A DNA stretch of 64,000 bases from Henckelia pumila (GCF_033568475.1 NC_133122.1:71943442-72007441), one strand, 5' to 3'; positions 1 to 12,059 are shown, counted from the first letter of the stretch. Made by a program: numbers and translations. Notes: generated by a model from the sequence alone, not told the origin.

Positions 1-1686
1 TCAGCTAAAATTTGATATTGAATCATCTACATTTTAAAATGGTACAAGTTGATATTTATAGGCTCATTCACCCATCATGTGAACCATTTAAATATTTTAA
101 ATATCTACGAAATGGTTGCATGTGTATTTACTATCATATCACAAACTGATGTTTGCAATCATACTAAGAGGATTTTATTGATAATCCTGGTGAAATTAAA
201 TCCCAAACTTTTAATGACTAATATTTTTGTATGTCAATTGAGATAATTGTTGAACATCTTGTTACAAATGTTCATAAATGGTTTAGCGAAATTATTGATT
301 AAATGTCTCCAATTGATAGCTAACCATTGATAATGAGAAAAAAAACTCCCCAAATAATTATGGGGATATGATATTTTGTGTATAGAAGCAATTATACGCA
401 TCAGATATTTTGTGTATAGCAACACTTATACGCATCAGATTGGCTAGTTACCATGAATTCTCTTATTTAAAACTAGCTTTTGTCCAAGAGCTTAAGAATA
501 AATTTTCATATGCGATGATTAGGGGGAGAAAATATGCGATCACCAAGTTAATTAACTTGGAATGCATCATTACATCATTTTGATTATCGGACAAATGAAT
601 GTGAACTTGAGGTTCAAGAATAGTCCATTTGCAAGGTATTGCAAATAAATTACCTGATGCATTTAATGAGAAAAATGGTAACTAAGTCACACATAATGGC
701 TGCTAATGCTCCAGCGCCTATTGATGTTCTGAAAGAACAGTCAAACAACGAGCTCGAATCAAGCGTGGTAGAGAAATTGGATCCAAAGATAAAAATCCAC
801 AAAAAAAGGAGCAATAATATAGATGTCCATTTTGATTAATATGATTCATTAATTGATCAGTCTGAAATGTAGATAATCAAATCCCCGAAGAAGTTCAAGT
901 ACTTGAAAATTAAGATATCTCGATAAATTATGTCAAAACGGGGAAATGATTTAATTAATTGAAAATTATTGTCGACAATAAAGTTTTCCATGATGTGGAA
1001 TTTGATGGTATGATATAGATCATAAATCTATTAATGAATGTCGTTGTAGACATGATTGGCTAAGTTAAAATATTTCAATACAAGAAGAGTTAAACTCAAT
1101 AGCGAAACATGAGTTTTGGGACCTGTGATCCAAACATTAAGGAGTAATGGATGCAATTAATTCTGATATCTTATAGGTATATGGTACAAGCGACTTATTT
1201 TATTTTAATGATTATGATTTGCAATTGATTAGTTATGCAGATATCTATCTGATCTGCTCAAAGGAAGATGACAAACTGGATGCTTGTTACTTATTATGGA
1301 ACATTTATATCCTGGAGATCTAAGAAGGAAATTAGGCATGTATTTCTCAACTAAATTCAACAAATTTGCTCAAGTGATACTGGTCGATCTTTTCACAAAA
1401 TCATTGCCCACATCAAATTTTGAGAAATTGGTGTACAAGATCGGAATGCGACGACTTAGAGATTTCAAGTGATGTTCGCAACAGGGGGAGTTAATCCAAA
1501 ATGCACTCTTTTTACCTTGTCCATGATTTTTCCCAAGTGGTTTTTCATGACAAGGTTTTTAACGAGGCAGTTAAGCAACAACGATGGATGTTGTACACTT
1601 TTTCCTTCGTTTGGCCTTTATCCCATTGGATTTTTCCTAATAAGGTTTTAACGGGGCACATCCGTCGAATCACATTCAAGGGAGAG
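1..1686 (+). pseudogene. Ty1/copia pol remnant (integrase, linker, RNase H), left-truncated by the window
   Basis: Decayed 3' part of a copia polyprotein. Pieces recognisable in shifting frames are an integrase stretch (about 1-345), the integrase-RT linker (about 640-835, peptide SNNELESSVVEKLDPKIKIH), the N-terminal approach to RT (about 930-1,140), and RNase H with the pol C-terminus (about 1,165-1,470, peptide DLFTKSLPTSNFEKLVYKIG, typical of copia pol ends). The RT core is missing between about 1,140 and 1,165. The copy at 19,320-20,997 lacks the same segment, so the deletion predates their duplication. Stops and frameshifts are frequent and no product is expected. It runs directly into the LTR at 1,687. 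Confidence 0.8.
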
Positions 1687-1903
1687 TGTTACAATATTAT
1701 AGATGTCAAAGATTTGGATGATCAGAGAAAATCATAATCAATTCTTTGGGAGATGGTAAAGAATCAAGATAATATCACTTCCTTGTAATATCATAGTTAT
1801 CATACCTTAGAATTTCTTGTACCTATAAATATATCACTCATGTAATACTTTTGAGATATTGAATTTACTTGTTTGCATTATTCTTTGGCTAGTTTCTTCT
1901 ACA
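1687..1903 (+). repeat. 3' LTR of copia element (first copy)
   Basis: 217-bp LTR starting TGTTACAATATT and ending CTACA. It matches the LTRs at 16,733-16,962 and 20,998-21,214. A TATA-like box (CCTATAAATA) lies near 1,823. The flank that follows (AATTTATTATTTATAAATAACC) matches the flank after the second copy and the uninterrupted site near 4,565, which fixes the boundary. Confidence 0.8.
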
Positions 1904-3480
1904 AATTTATTATTTATAAATAACCATGACTTATTAGTTAATGGGTTAATATTTGAACAACTTTAAGAGTTTAATTTGTTCAAGTAGAGTAATGCAAAAA
2001 AAGAAAAAAAAATTACAAGGATTTTCCATTCGATATAGAACCTCAGGCATCTGAATAGTACCTAGAAATAATATTGACAGTTATATGAATAAATTGGACA
2101 GAATATGTAGAAGTAGATGAAAAAAAAACAAGGCATAAGTACAATACTGAAATGTGATTTTGAGTTGGATAAGAGGGTAGAAAATCACACAAATAAATGA
2201 ACAAACTAGTTACATAAGAGGATCAAAATTCATCTGATTTTGAGTGGATCATAAAAATGTGAATGTGTGCGATATTCAGCAATCATCATGCCAATTCTAT
2301 GTTACTCAGTGTTTTAAAATTTGGTCTAGGCAGTCGTCTAGGCTTTAGGTGCCTACCAACCCCACTGGAAAAAGGGCTAGTCAGTCAACCTAGGAGTTCT
2401 TGCATAGGCGTTCCTAGGCGTCGAATAATTTGCCCGCACATCCTCGGAGTTAAGGAAGATTAATGTTTTTTTGGGATTTTAATAATGAGTTTTTAATTTA
2501 AATGCCGAATAAATAAATTAAAAGCATGGATAATTTTTTTTGTAGGCCCTTAAAAGCCCATGAAAAACAGTTAAGTCTTGGTAGGTTTCTAACACCAATT
2601 TCATCTTCTTCTGTCTTTTGTAGATCGAACAAGTGGGAGAAAATGTTATTTATTATATGGATACTGTGCAATCTGCCTAGCGGCATCTAATCCCCGCTTA
2701 GGAGATCTATGCGCTAGGCACTGTTTTGACGCCCGACTAGGGCTAGCTAGTTGTAGAACATTGCTATTACATTAATGGATATCTCCTCAAAATATGAAAT
2801 GACCTACAGTTTCATATATAAGTATTGTTCTCTTTGCGTGAATAATTCGATCTCTTGTTTTTATGTGATACTATGAGAATTCAAATCCTTCCTCGCCATC
2901 GTCAGCTCTCCCTTCGTCCGTTATCTCTCGACTATGCTTTCTTCCCGTCGCTTCCCTTCGCCGCCCAATGTCCGAGACCAATCGGCCGATTGTGCGATGG
3001 AATTTGGAGAAAGGGGAAGGTGGATTTTGGGGGTTTGGGTTTGTACTTGGAAAAAATGGGATTTGAGATTTATGTTAAGCGTCTCCCTGGCTCACGTGCA
3101 AGTCACGTGAGTGTCCCATTAGATGTTAACAGTGTCCCGTTAAATGTTAACAAACTATTTGACGGTAGGGATATTTAATGAAAATAAATGTGCAAATTAG
3201 GGATATAAATGACAACAAAAAGATTTGAGGGACAGAAATGAGAAATCACGGAAATAATGACATTTTAAGACATTATCCCTCCATATGACATCTAAAAATG
3301 CGAGAAAACGATACAACAACAGGTATTATATCTATGGATTCTTATTCATATATCCGCCAAAAGTTTTCACATACAATGATATTGCATCGTTGTTGATTGA
3401 GTTCGGCGGTCTTTTGAATGGTTGTAATTCCGCGAGAAAATTGATTATTTCCAATATATTGTTTTTATATGGTTAAATTG
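1904..3480. repeat. Duplicated flank, about 1.55 kb, matching 21,215-22,766
   Basis: Sequence downstream of the copia LTR, nearly collinear with 21,215-22,766, where it follows the second copy of the same insertion. Similarity stops near 3,478. Part of it (2,085-2,215) has a further copy at 35,430-35,575. Short ORFs (e.g. 2,855-3,178 and 3,285-3,476) resemble no family I know, and the first differs in frame between the copies. I treat the stretch as non-coding repeat. It holds a candidate MITE at 2,307-2,763. Confidence 0.75.
2307..2763. mobile_element. Candidate MITE rich in CCTAGGCG-type motifs (copy 1)
   Basis: Begins CAGTGTTTTAAAA and ends in the imperfect inverted complement TTGTAGAACATTG. 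The body is full of short CTAGGC / GCCTAG motifs in both orientations. Flanks CTATGTTAC and CTATTACAT could be a degenerate 8-9 bp target duplication. The same block occurs at 21,599-22,055. I see no coding capacity and the superfamily is unclear (hAT or Mutator-like). Confidence 0.35.
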
Positions 3481-3660
3481 ATGTATTTCCAAGGAAAGGG
3501 TTTGAATAACATCATGTTTATGAGTATTTATAAATCTAAATGGATCAAAACATAATACATAAAAATACATCATTATCATAAATCATATATGTTCACTTAT
3601 TGTAAGACCATCTTATAAGAGTTTGAATGAATTCATATTTATTGTAAGGATTATCTTGAT
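3481..3660. other. Unassigned AT-rich spacer
   Basis: No gene, repeat boundary or RNA recognised. It separates the end of the first duplicated block from the TA microsatellite at 3,661. Confidence 0.5.
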
Positions 3661-3692
<32 letters not shown>

Positions 3693-3823
3693 TCTTTTAT
3701 GGTGCCCAAAAATTATGCTCAATTCTGTATCCACTACAATAGTTGAGTTGACCAACACAATTGGTGAGTTGACTTATACATGGTGGGCATGGAGTTGGGC
3801 ATAGTTGTTGGACACCATAAAAG

Positions 3824-3877
<54 letters not shown>
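3661..3877. repeat. (TA)n microsatellite split by a small TIR element
   Basis: Uninterrupted TA repeats at about 3,661-3,688 and 3,828-3,877. A non-TA insert of 138 bp lies between them (see 3,690-3,827). Confidence 0.9.
3690..3827. mobile_element. Micron-like MITE inserted in (TA)n, type 1
   Basis: A 138-bp unit bounded by 20-bp terminal inverted repeats: AGTTCTTTTATGGTGCCCAA on the left and its complement on the right with one mismatch (GTGTCC for GTGCCC). It is flanked on both sides only by TA repeats. No ORF. It shares an internal ACATGGTGGGCA motif with the element at 22,878-22,994. A target within TA microsatellites is the known hallmark of rice Micron elements; assigning this to that class is inference. 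Confidence 0.75.
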
Positions 3878-3879
<2 letters not shown>

Positions 3880-4645
3880 ATGATCTCATTCATTTAATTC
3901 AAAAATAGAAAGTAATTTTCATTCTTTTTAACTTTCTCATTAATTTCTCTTTCAATGAATAAAGTTCAAATACATCAAACTAATCATATTGTATTGCAAA
4001 TAAAATATTAAAAAAAATTACAAAAGAGCACCTATAATCCAACTGCTCGCAACATCAATTTCATTTAAAAAGTATCCTAAGATAAATGACATTTACTAAC
4101 ATGTTTGTAAAGACACTGGTAGATAAGTGTCAGCTTTGATATTTATTGAGACATAATTAAAAATCACGAATTTAGAAATTCAAAAATAAAATAAATTATC
4201 ATATTAAAACATTTTGAAATATTGTTGTCAATTCAACCAAATAATTAAACACGATTATTTTCATTACAATCTCAATCCCTAAATATATTGTTCTCAAATA
4301 ATTTACAACCATAATTGAAAATTTTCATCTATTGTTTAAAGAGAATTTCAAATTCACATTTATTCATTTAGATAAATTAACATAATATTAATTGAATTAT
4401 ATTCGATTAATACAAATAAAATCATCTCATCCGAAAGTAAATCAATATATTATCTCACCAACACTCTACTCCCACTATTTTATCATGACAAAATTGGGCA
4501 TGATAGCTAGTGACATTTAATCATTTTTCCATACCTACGCTCCGTCGAGTTGCAGTTATAATAAATATACTATTTATTAATAACCATGAGTTATTAGTTA
4601 ATGGGTAAGATTTGAACAATATTAAGAGTTTTGTTCAAGTAGAGT
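3880..4645. repeat. Paralogous copy of the locus with both retrotransposon sites empty
   Basis: Collinear with 15,700-15,790, then 16,228-16,732, then 21,215-21,310, but without the 437-bp gypsy LTR and without the copia element. The gypsy target AAAAG is single at 4,068-4,072. The copia target lies near 4,565 (TTATAATAAATATAC). It is therefore an in-window pre-insertion allele for both elements. Similarity fades after about 4,645. Confidence 0.75.
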
Positions 4646-5389
4646 AACACAAAAAAAATGATCGCAATTTGAAAGGAATTTTAATTCCTTGAATTTCCGT
4701 CCTTTGGTTAAATTGCTATTAATTGAATTTTGCCTTCTAGACAAAGATAAGATCAAGGTAGGATATTATATGATTTGTTAAATATATGATAAAATATCTT
4801 ACCTTGATAAAATTATATCTTGATATGGAATATGAGTGAATTATATGTACACAATATTATCAAGATATAATATACTGTTATTGATAGAGTTTTATTCCTA
4901 ATAAATATTCTTACCTTATTTATGTAGGACTTTATCTAAGAAAATCATTGATCATGGATTCCAATCTTTAAAAGAAGATTTTCACGCACAAACAAAAAGA
5001 AGACTTCAGACGACAACTCTCAAGAGCATTCAGTGAAGAATTCCAACCGAGAAGTTGAAGTTTTTTGAAGCAAGGTTTTGCAACCTTCGTTGCTGTCCCC
5101 ATGTTGTCGTTGGTGTTGAAGACATCGGAGACAAAACTTAGTGCATAGTGTTGTTAGAAGATATTTTTTGTTTCTTCAATTTAGACTTACGAGAGTTGCA
5201 TCTATTTATTTTATACTCTGATTATTTAGGATGCAAGTTTGATTTCTCAACTTATTGAGAAATTTAGGATTTACTGTTTTTCGTAAAATCACTAGTATTA
5301 CTTTGTAAGACTGGTCTACACTTTTCTAGTGATTCTTTAGCCCTAAGGCACCCGCACGAGTTTTTATACTCGTGAAAAATTTATTTTTT
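4646..5389. other. Unassigned stretch, possibly an old LTR
   Basis: No coding sequence recognised. The run CCGCTGCACTATATTGTCTC with a following GTGTTGTAACACC just after this stretch looks like the end of a copia-type LTR, but I cannot define both ends or a target duplication. Confidence 0.3.
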
Positions 5390-5717
5390 GTGTTATTTAT
5401 TTTACGTATTTATTTTCCGCTGCACTATATTGTCTCTAGTGTTGTAACACCGCGGACAACACTATTGTTATTTAACAAACTGCATACAACACGTTCTTTC
5501 ACAATTATTTTTTGACCATATGTTTTATTCAAGTAATTTTAAATTTAAACAAAAATATATTAGTTTAAAAAACAATAACAAAGACACTTCATAAATTAAA
5601 GACATCGTTAATGAAGCTTTCAAACTAATCAAATTGTACTCCAAATAAAATATTAAAAAAAATTACAAAAGAGCACCTAGAATCCACCTACTCTCAACGT
5701 CAATTTCATTGAAAAAG
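5390..5717. repeat. Left flank of the Tat-like LTR, duplicated at 15,464-15,790
   Basis: About 325 bp nearly identical to 15,464-15,790. It ends in AAAAG (5,713-5,717), the target duplication of the LTR that follows. Its last part also matches the empty copy at 3,950-4,072, which shows it is host flank and not element interior. Confidence 0.8.
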
Positions 5718-6152
5718 TGATAGATTACACCTAAAATTTCAACTGGGCCTGAGCCCAATCATGAAGGTCCACTCCAAATATTTTTGAGACCCAAGCTTAT
5801 TTCAATATTATATATATTTAATTCAAGCAGACCCTGAATTCTACAAAAGCCCATAAGACGCTCAAGCCCGTGAAAACTCTCTGAATATCTATAAATAGCT
5901 CAAGCCACCTCATTATTAAGGTACACACTTTCTTTAGCACTATAAAGCTTTACTCTCGATTATTATTCTTTGAGTAATAATTGACTTGAGCATCAGAATG
6001 CCTTCGCCGCAACCCTCCTGGCTCCTCTGACTTTGTTTTGTGACGTAGGAACAACCCACTAAAGATCTCCCAAGGGAACGTACAAGGACTTATTGATACT
6101 CCGGACTTTGCGGAAGCAACGTATCGAGTACAAGTGATTTTTGGCTACATTA
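5718..6152 (+). repeat. 5' LTR of a Tat-like Ty3/gypsy element
   Basis: 435-bp LTR starting TGATAGATTACACC and ending GCTACATTA; the sister LTR at 15,791-16,227 ends CATCA. It is preceded by the 5-bp target copy AAAAG and followed two bases later by the primer-binding region. A TATA box (CTATAAATAG) lies at 5,889-5,898, so transcription would start roughly 30 bp later. Confidence 0.9.
5889..5898 (+). promoter_or_regulatory. TATA box of the Tat-like LTR
   Basis: CTATAAATAG in the middle of the LTR, conserved at about 15,961-15,970 in the sister LTR. Position and sequence fit the U3 promoter of an LTR retrotransposon. Function is inferred. Confidence 0.6.
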
Positions 6153-6154
6153 GC

Positions 6155-6173
6155 TTGGCGCCGTCTGTGGGAA
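6155..6173 (+). promoter_or_regulatory. Primer-binding region of the Tat-like element
   Basis: TTGGCGCCGTCTGTGGGAA directly after the 5' LTR. This string is characteristic of the leader of plant Tat/Athila-type gypsy elements. The priming tRNA is not assigned here. Confidence 0.75.
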
Positions 6174-6174
6174 A

Positions 6175-7692
6175 TTGTTCTTTATGTCATTGAGAGCACA
6201 CAATAATTTGAAAATGTCTCAAGGAAATAATAACAATAGAAATGCACCTCCAAGCATTACCCTCACCCATGAAGCCTTGACTGCACTAATGGAAAACACA
6301 GCCACACTCGCAGCAAAGGATGCGATTGCTCAGTATTTGGAATCCCGTAAGCGCAAAAGCACCAAAAAAAAGGTTCAGAGCGAGGGTTCATCATCTGGTG
6401 ATCCTAATAAAGAAAACTCAAAGAAAACTAAGTCTAAAGTGATTGACAAAGATGCTGAGGGGACCAAGAAAAATAATACTCAGAATGATGGTGAAGTAAG
6501 TGTTCACACAGTTGATGACACCTCTAGCGAAAACAAAACCACTAATCCAATCCGAAAGGATGGATCTCGCACACATGTAACTAGAGAGAATTCGTCAGCA
6601 ATTTTGCCGTCACGTCGAAGCCCCTTCACTGATGACATCCTATCTGAAGCATTACCAAAGGGGGTCAAAATCCCCAGCTTATGTGAGTTCGATGGAACGA
6701 GTGACCCCCAAGATCATATTGACAAATTCTACGCGAAAGCGGATTTGTATGATATCACAGATGCTGCATATTGTAAAATTTTCCAAACAGAATTATCAGG
6801 AAGAGCACTCACATGGTTCAATAAGTTACCCTCTTGATCTATTGCCAATTTGGAGCAACTTACTGACTGCTTCATCCAGCAATTCTCAATCAACAAGAAA
6901 TACCCAAAAACAGAAGCGTATTTGTTCACAATCATTCAGAAAGAAGGGGAAAGTTTGAGGGACTATGTTCGGCGGTTTACTCACGCGGTTCAAAAAGTCT
7001 TACACGTGAACCATGATTTGTTAGCTGGAATAATGCAGCAAAACTTGCTCCATCGGAAGTTCAAAGGGTCAATAGCGGGAAGACCGCCCAAAAACTTAGA
7101 GGAATTACTGGAAAGAGCTGAGAAATACATACGGGTTGAAGAATCTATAGAGCCGCACTACTTGAATAAAAGAAAAAGAGAAGAAGATAAATCGGATATT
7201 AGAAAGCGAGACGAGAAGAAAACAACACAGAGCCCCCGCCTCCAAAATAAACCCCTCAATGCACGTCTGACCGATATACTGGTAGTGGCTGAAAAATAAG
7301 GATTGTTGCGTCCCTCTTGCCCAATGCAAAATAACCCAAAGCGCGAGCGTTCGGACAATTACTGCCATTTTCATAAAGATAAAGGTCATACTACAGAAGA
7401 TTGCTTCAGTTTGAGAGCAGAAATTGAAAAACTCATAAAGCGCAAATATTTGGGGAATTTTGTGGACAAGTCCCGCGGTGAAAAGCGAGATGACAGGCAT
7501 CGGGACGAACAACCAAAACGTGACTATCAAAAGCGCCATGATGAAACTGGGAAACAACATGAACGAGCTGATGAAAATTTGCCCTCAGGAGGGGTAATCG
7601 ACGTAATCACTTGGGGGGCCTGCTTGTGGCGACTCAAACAATGCAAGAAAAGCCCTTATGCAGGCAGCAAAAAGAACCAACAATTTATCTAG
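6175..7692 (+). pseudogene. Tat-like gypsy gag, two in-frame stops
   Basis: Capsid/nucleocapsid protein relic of the retrotransposon. One reading frame is broken by stops at 6,835-6,837 (TGA) and 7,297-7,299 (TAA), giving open pieces 6,175-6,837, 6,850-7,299 and 7,303-7,692. A retrotransposon gag domain lies in the middle (peptides FDGTSDPQDHIDKFY, GRALTWFNKLPS, GESLRDYVRRFTHAV). A Tat-type Cys-His motif, CHFHKDKGHTTEDC, lies near 7,363-7,410. The N-terminal third is low-complexity Lys/Ser/Asn. ATG at 6,175 or 6,184 are both possible. The protease frame overlaps its end by about 35 bp in a different frame. Encapsidation function must be lost in this copy. Confidence 0.9.
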
Positions 7693-8599
7693 CCCCACAT
7701 CCTTGTCGATATATGAAATTGGAACTATCCAAGATGGATTATCATTCAGTGACAAAGATTTGGAGAACCCTCGGGGTACCCATAATGATGCTTTAATCAT
7801 CTCAGCCACAATCTCCAATTTTTGGGTAAAGAAAATTCTAGTGGATTCAGGAAGTTCGGCCGACATAATATTTCATGATGCATTCGTCAAGTTGGGTATT
7901 AGTAATGCGCAGTTAACTCCAGTCAACACTCCACTGGTCGGATTTTCCGGAGAAATAGTTGAAGCTTTGGGCGAAGTAACGCTTCCTCTTTCCTTGGGTT
8001 CTTACCCCAAACGGTCTACTAAGATGGTGAAATTCCTTGTAGTAAAATCTTCATCTGCATACAATGTGATATTGGGACAACCAAGTCTCAATATATTCCA
8101 AGCCATCAGATCGACTTATCATATGAAGCTGAAGTTTCCGACTCTAGGAGGAGTAGGAGAAGCCATTGGTGATCATCGTCTAGCCAGAGAGTGTCGTGCG
8201 GTGACACTGCGGGGTTCATCAAAAAATCGTAAAAGACAAGTTTCTAGTGAGGAAAGAGCCCCAAGACCAGGAAAAGTTTTTCGTGAAAACGGGATACATT
8301 TGGTGGATGAGGAAGCTGAGAGCAAAGAAAGAATAACATCAACCGAAACTCTAAAGCACATAGAAGTTTTTCCAAATGATCCCAAGATGAAACTGAAAAT
8401 CGGGACTGAATTACCTCCTGAATTGGAAGAGAAGCTGAAAAATTTCCTTGGTCGCAATTTGGACGTGTTTGCTTGGGGATATGAGCCTCTGCCCGGAATA
8501 CCTCATGAATATGCGCTCTATCACCTCCGTGTTGATCCGAAAATGAGACCGGTAAAGCAAAATAAAAGAGCATTTGGCCCAGAAAAAATCGACATATAG
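7658..8599 (+). pseudogene. Tat-like gypsy protease and RT N-terminus
   Basis: 313-codon open frame, shifted by one relative to gag. It carries a retropepsin-like aspartic protease with the active-site peptide ILVDSGSSADIIF near 7,838 and the downstream VILGQPSLN segment. It then enters the pol linker (LDVFAWGYEPLPGIPHEYA) and the first residues of RT, ending at a TAG at 8,597-8,599. The RT continues in another frame from about 8,600, so a one-base indel separates them. The protease itself looks complete. Whether the gag to protease shift was ancestral or is decay cannot be told from one copy. Confidence 0.9.
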
Positions 8600-9711
8600 C
8601 CGCTGAAGTGGAAAAACTCTTAGTAGCAAGATACATTAGGCCAGTTACATACCCAGATTGGCCTGCAAATGTTGTCTTAGTACCAAAACCTGGAGGAAAA
8701 TGGCGTTTGTGTATAGATTTCACTGATCTCAACAAGACATGCCCCAAAGATCCATTTCCACTCCCACGAATTGATTTTTTAGTCGATTCGACAGTAGGAT
8801 GTGAGCTGCTCACTTTTCTAAATGCATATCAAGGATACAATCAGATCGGCCTAGCGCAAGAAGACCAGGAAAAAGCCAGTTTCATCACTGATCGAGGAAT
8901 TTATTGTTATGATGTTATGCCATTTGGGTTGAAAAATGTTGGAGCTACCTATCAACGTCTGGTAAATACCATGTTCGAACACTTGATCGGGCATAACATG
9001 GAAGTTTATATAGATGACATGCTCGTCAAAAGTATTCAAGCGTTTAATAACTTGGAAGATCTTGAGGAATGCTTCAGTATACTCAGAAAATACAGGATGA
9101 AACTTAATCCAGATAAATGCACTTTTGGTGTACGAGGAGGCAAATTTCTTGGTTATATGGTGTCAGAACGAGGAATAGAGGCCAACCCTGAAAAGATCAA
9201 AGCAATTTTAAACATGAATCCCCCAAAGAGTGTAAAAGGCATTCAGAAATTGACAGGACGTTTGGCCGCCCTCAACTGATTTATCTCAAGATCTGCAGAC
9301 AAGGGTTTACCATTTTTCAAAATGCTGAGGAGTGGGAAAGGTTTTCGATGGACAGAAGAGTGTCAGCAAGCATTTGATGAGTTGAAAATACATCTGACCT
9401 CTCCGCCACTGTTGGTAAAACCAAAAGAAGGTGACACCCTGCTGATTTATCTGGCAATATCTGCGGAGGCGATAAATGCAGTATTGGTCTCTGAAGTTGG
9501 ACGTGAGCACAAACCAGTTTATTATATCAGTCAAACTTTACACGGAGCAGAATTAAGATATACAAAGATCGAGAAACTGACACTGGATTTGGTAACTGCA
9601 GCGAGAAAACTATGTCCTTACTTTCAGTCTCATCCAATATTTGTACTCACTAATCATCCTCTCAAACAAATTATCTCGAGTCCTGAAGCATCAGGAAGAA
9701 TGGTTAAGTAG
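8600..9711 (+). pseudogene. Tat-like gypsy reverse transcriptase, one internal stop
   Basis: Reverse transcriptase of the element. Visible motifs in order: NVVLVPKPGGKWRLCIDFTD, FLNAYQGYNQIGL, VMPFGLKNVGATYQRLVN, the catalytic YIDDMLVKS near 9,008-9,035, and FLGYMVSERGIEANPEK. A TGA at 9,277-9,279 interrupts the frame just before the connection domain, which resumes without a shift (9,322-9,711, peptide GFRWTEECQQAFDELK) and is cut by a TAG at 9,709-9,711. Catalytic residues are intact, but the stops preclude a full product. Both stop contexts fit single transitions (arginine CGA to TGA, tryptophan TGG to TAG); this is inference from family conservation. Confidence 0.92.
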
Positions 9712-10308
9712 GCTGTCGAGTTAAGCCAATATGGAATTGAATATCGCCCACGTCCAGCAATTAAAGCACAGATTTTGGCCGATTTTCTAGTAGAGATGAC
9801 AGTAACTCAAGAAGAAAGCTCCACCCTGACATGGATGGTTTATGTCGACGGGTCATCAACCTCTACAGGAAGCGGGGTAGGTATAGTTGTGGAGAGCCCA
9901 CAGGGAGATAAATTTCAATATGCCATTAAATTTTTATTCCCTGCAACAAATAGTGAGGCAGAGTATGAAGCTTTTATCATGGGAATTAAATTGGCCTTAT
10001 CGGTCGGAGCAAAAAGACTGACGATACACAGTGACTCCCAACTAATCGTCAGTCAGATTAATGGAAATTACGAAGCAAAGGAAGATAAAATTCTTGAATA
10101 CCTCACTCAAGTGAATGAGCTTCTCTCGCGTTTAGACAGCTACGATGTAAAGCAGATACCTAGAGTGGAAAATAAGTTAGTAGACCATCTCGCCAAGTTA
10201 GCAAGCTCCTTGGCCAACATTGATAATAGGAAAATTACATTCCTAACATATGACAAGGAAAAAATTGATGGAAGTGATGTTACAATATTCTGTGCTGAGA
10301 GCAAATAA
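9712..10308 (+). pseudogene. Tat-like gypsy RNase H
   Basis: RNase H region in the same frame as the RT. Motifs: YVDGSSTSTGSGVG (first acidic residue), NSEAEYEAFIMGIKLAL (Glu) and LTIHSDSQLIVSQINGNYEA (second Asp). The C-terminal VDHLAKLASSL resembles the archaeal-type RNase H that Tat-lineage elements carry in addition to the usual domain. It ends at an in-frame TAA (10,306-10,308), after which the integrase begins in the same frame. Confidence 0.88.
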
Positions 10309-11538
10309 CCTAGTTGGAAAGATGAAATAATCGACTATTTGATGCGGGGTAACCTACCAGCTAACCAAGTCAAAGCTCGAAAACTTAGAGTGCGAGCTGC
10401 TCGGTTCACGATCATTGACGGAGAACTGTATAAAAGAGGTTTCTCTTCACCTTACCTAAAATGTCTAACGCCAGCTAAGGGAAACTATGTGCTCCGTGAA
10501 ATTCATGAAGGAATTTGTGGGAATCACTTAGTCGGCAGAGCTCTCGCGGGGAAAGCGTTACGCCAAGGATACTTTTGGCCAACGATGAAGCAAGATGCTA
10601 TTGAGTTAGCGAAACATTGTCACACATGTCAAGAGCATGCTAACTTCCATCACCAGCCGGCTATAATCTTACAGCCCCTGGAATCTCCTTTAACTTTTGC
10701 TCAATGGGGAATGGATTTGGTAGGTCCTTTTCCTCCTGCTACCGGACAAAGAAAATTTCTGATAGTTGCTGTGGATTATTTCACAAAATGGGTCGAAGCT
10801 GAACCATTGGCCAAAATATCCGAAAGAGATGTAATCAATTTCTTATGGAAGAATATAGTATGCAGATTTGGCATTCCTCAAACCTTGGTTTCAGACAATG
10901 GAACTCAGTTTTTTGGAGCGAAAATAAAAGATTGGTGCAAAGGATTTTCCATCAAGAAGTTCTTCACTTCTGTCAGAAAATCCTCAAGCGAATGGGCAAA
11001 CCGAGGTCACCAACCGGACCATTCTACAGCAACACGCCTAGGCAATGCCAAAGGGAAATGGGTAGATGAGTTGCCAAGTGTTCTATGGGCATATCGAACC
11101 ACTCCACGCTCTTCAACTGGAAAATCTCCTTTTAACCTGGCTTACGGAGCAAAAGCTGTGGCTCCTGCCGAAATTGAAGAGAAATCATGGCGAGTGAAAC
11201 AATACACTTCATCTGGAAATGACCAAGCCCTCTGAATTTCATTAGACTTGGTGGACGAACTGAGAGATGAAGCTTCGACATGAGCCGAGAGATATCGAGC
11301 TTGTATGACTAAAGCATACAATGACAGAGTCAAACCAAGATCTTTTCAAGTAGGAGACCTGGTTTTGAGAAAGTCTGACATCTTGAAGTCTGTGGGTAAA
11401 TTGGACCCAAAGTGGGAAGGCCCATACAAAGTAGTTGAGATTGTGAAGATGGGAACATATCGCCTCCAACATTCAGATGGAAGAATACTTTCCAGACCTT
11501 GGAACGTGGCCAACCTGAAGAAGTTTTATGCATAAACT
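10309..11538 (+). pseudogene. Tat-like gypsy integrase with frameshifts
   Basis: DDE integrase relic. An N-terminal HHCC zinc-binding module is visible (peptides HEGICGNH and KHCHTCQEH). The catalytic core shows the first Asp in WGMDLVGPFPPATG and the second in TLVSDNGTQFFGAK. The catalytic Glu is not in the main frame. It is read in a neighbouring frame around 10,985-11,040 (peptide ANGQTEVTNRTILQQ), so paired indels near 10,980 and 11,040 have displaced it. The C-terminal chromo-like/GPY region (GDLVLRKSDILK, GPYKVVEIVKMGTYRL) follows in-frame TGA stops at 11,233-11,235 and about 11,280, and ends with TAA at 11,533-11,535. Non-functional. Confidence 0.9.
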
Positions 11539-12016
11539 GCAACTATCTCCAATATTAGGCTATATTTACCTTTTTTTGTTACTAGCATATTTTCTTTATG
11601 TTTTGCTATTACAATTTTGTTATGTAGTTTTCAACTAATATGATTATTTTGTTATACAAGCAGATTATTTTGTCGAAAGCTTATCATATCTCCTCTTCTA
11701 TACTAACGCTTACTTACAATATAAACGTCATAGACCCTAGCAATCATAAAAAAAAAAATTACCAACAATAAGAGGCTTGGCCAGCCCCATTGGACATTTG
11801 AAATTATGATGCTGTAAGAGGTCAAGACAAAATAATAATATTATAAGTCCCGGGATACCTCACCACGTACTAAGTGGGTTTAGGACTTCCCCATGAGACA
11901 AATCTTGGGAGACTGATCCCCTCCCAAGTACTCCAATATTAAAGCGATATTATTTTATTCATCAAACAAGTATGCAATAGCAAATTCAAAATGCAAAAAA
12001 TATATGATAATCGATA

Positions 12017-12059
<43 letters not shown>

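Noticed and set aside
3285..3476. 63-codon ORF conserved with 22,577-22,765
   Set aside because: Conservation is explained by the recent duplication of the whole block; there is no family match and no supporting codon pattern.
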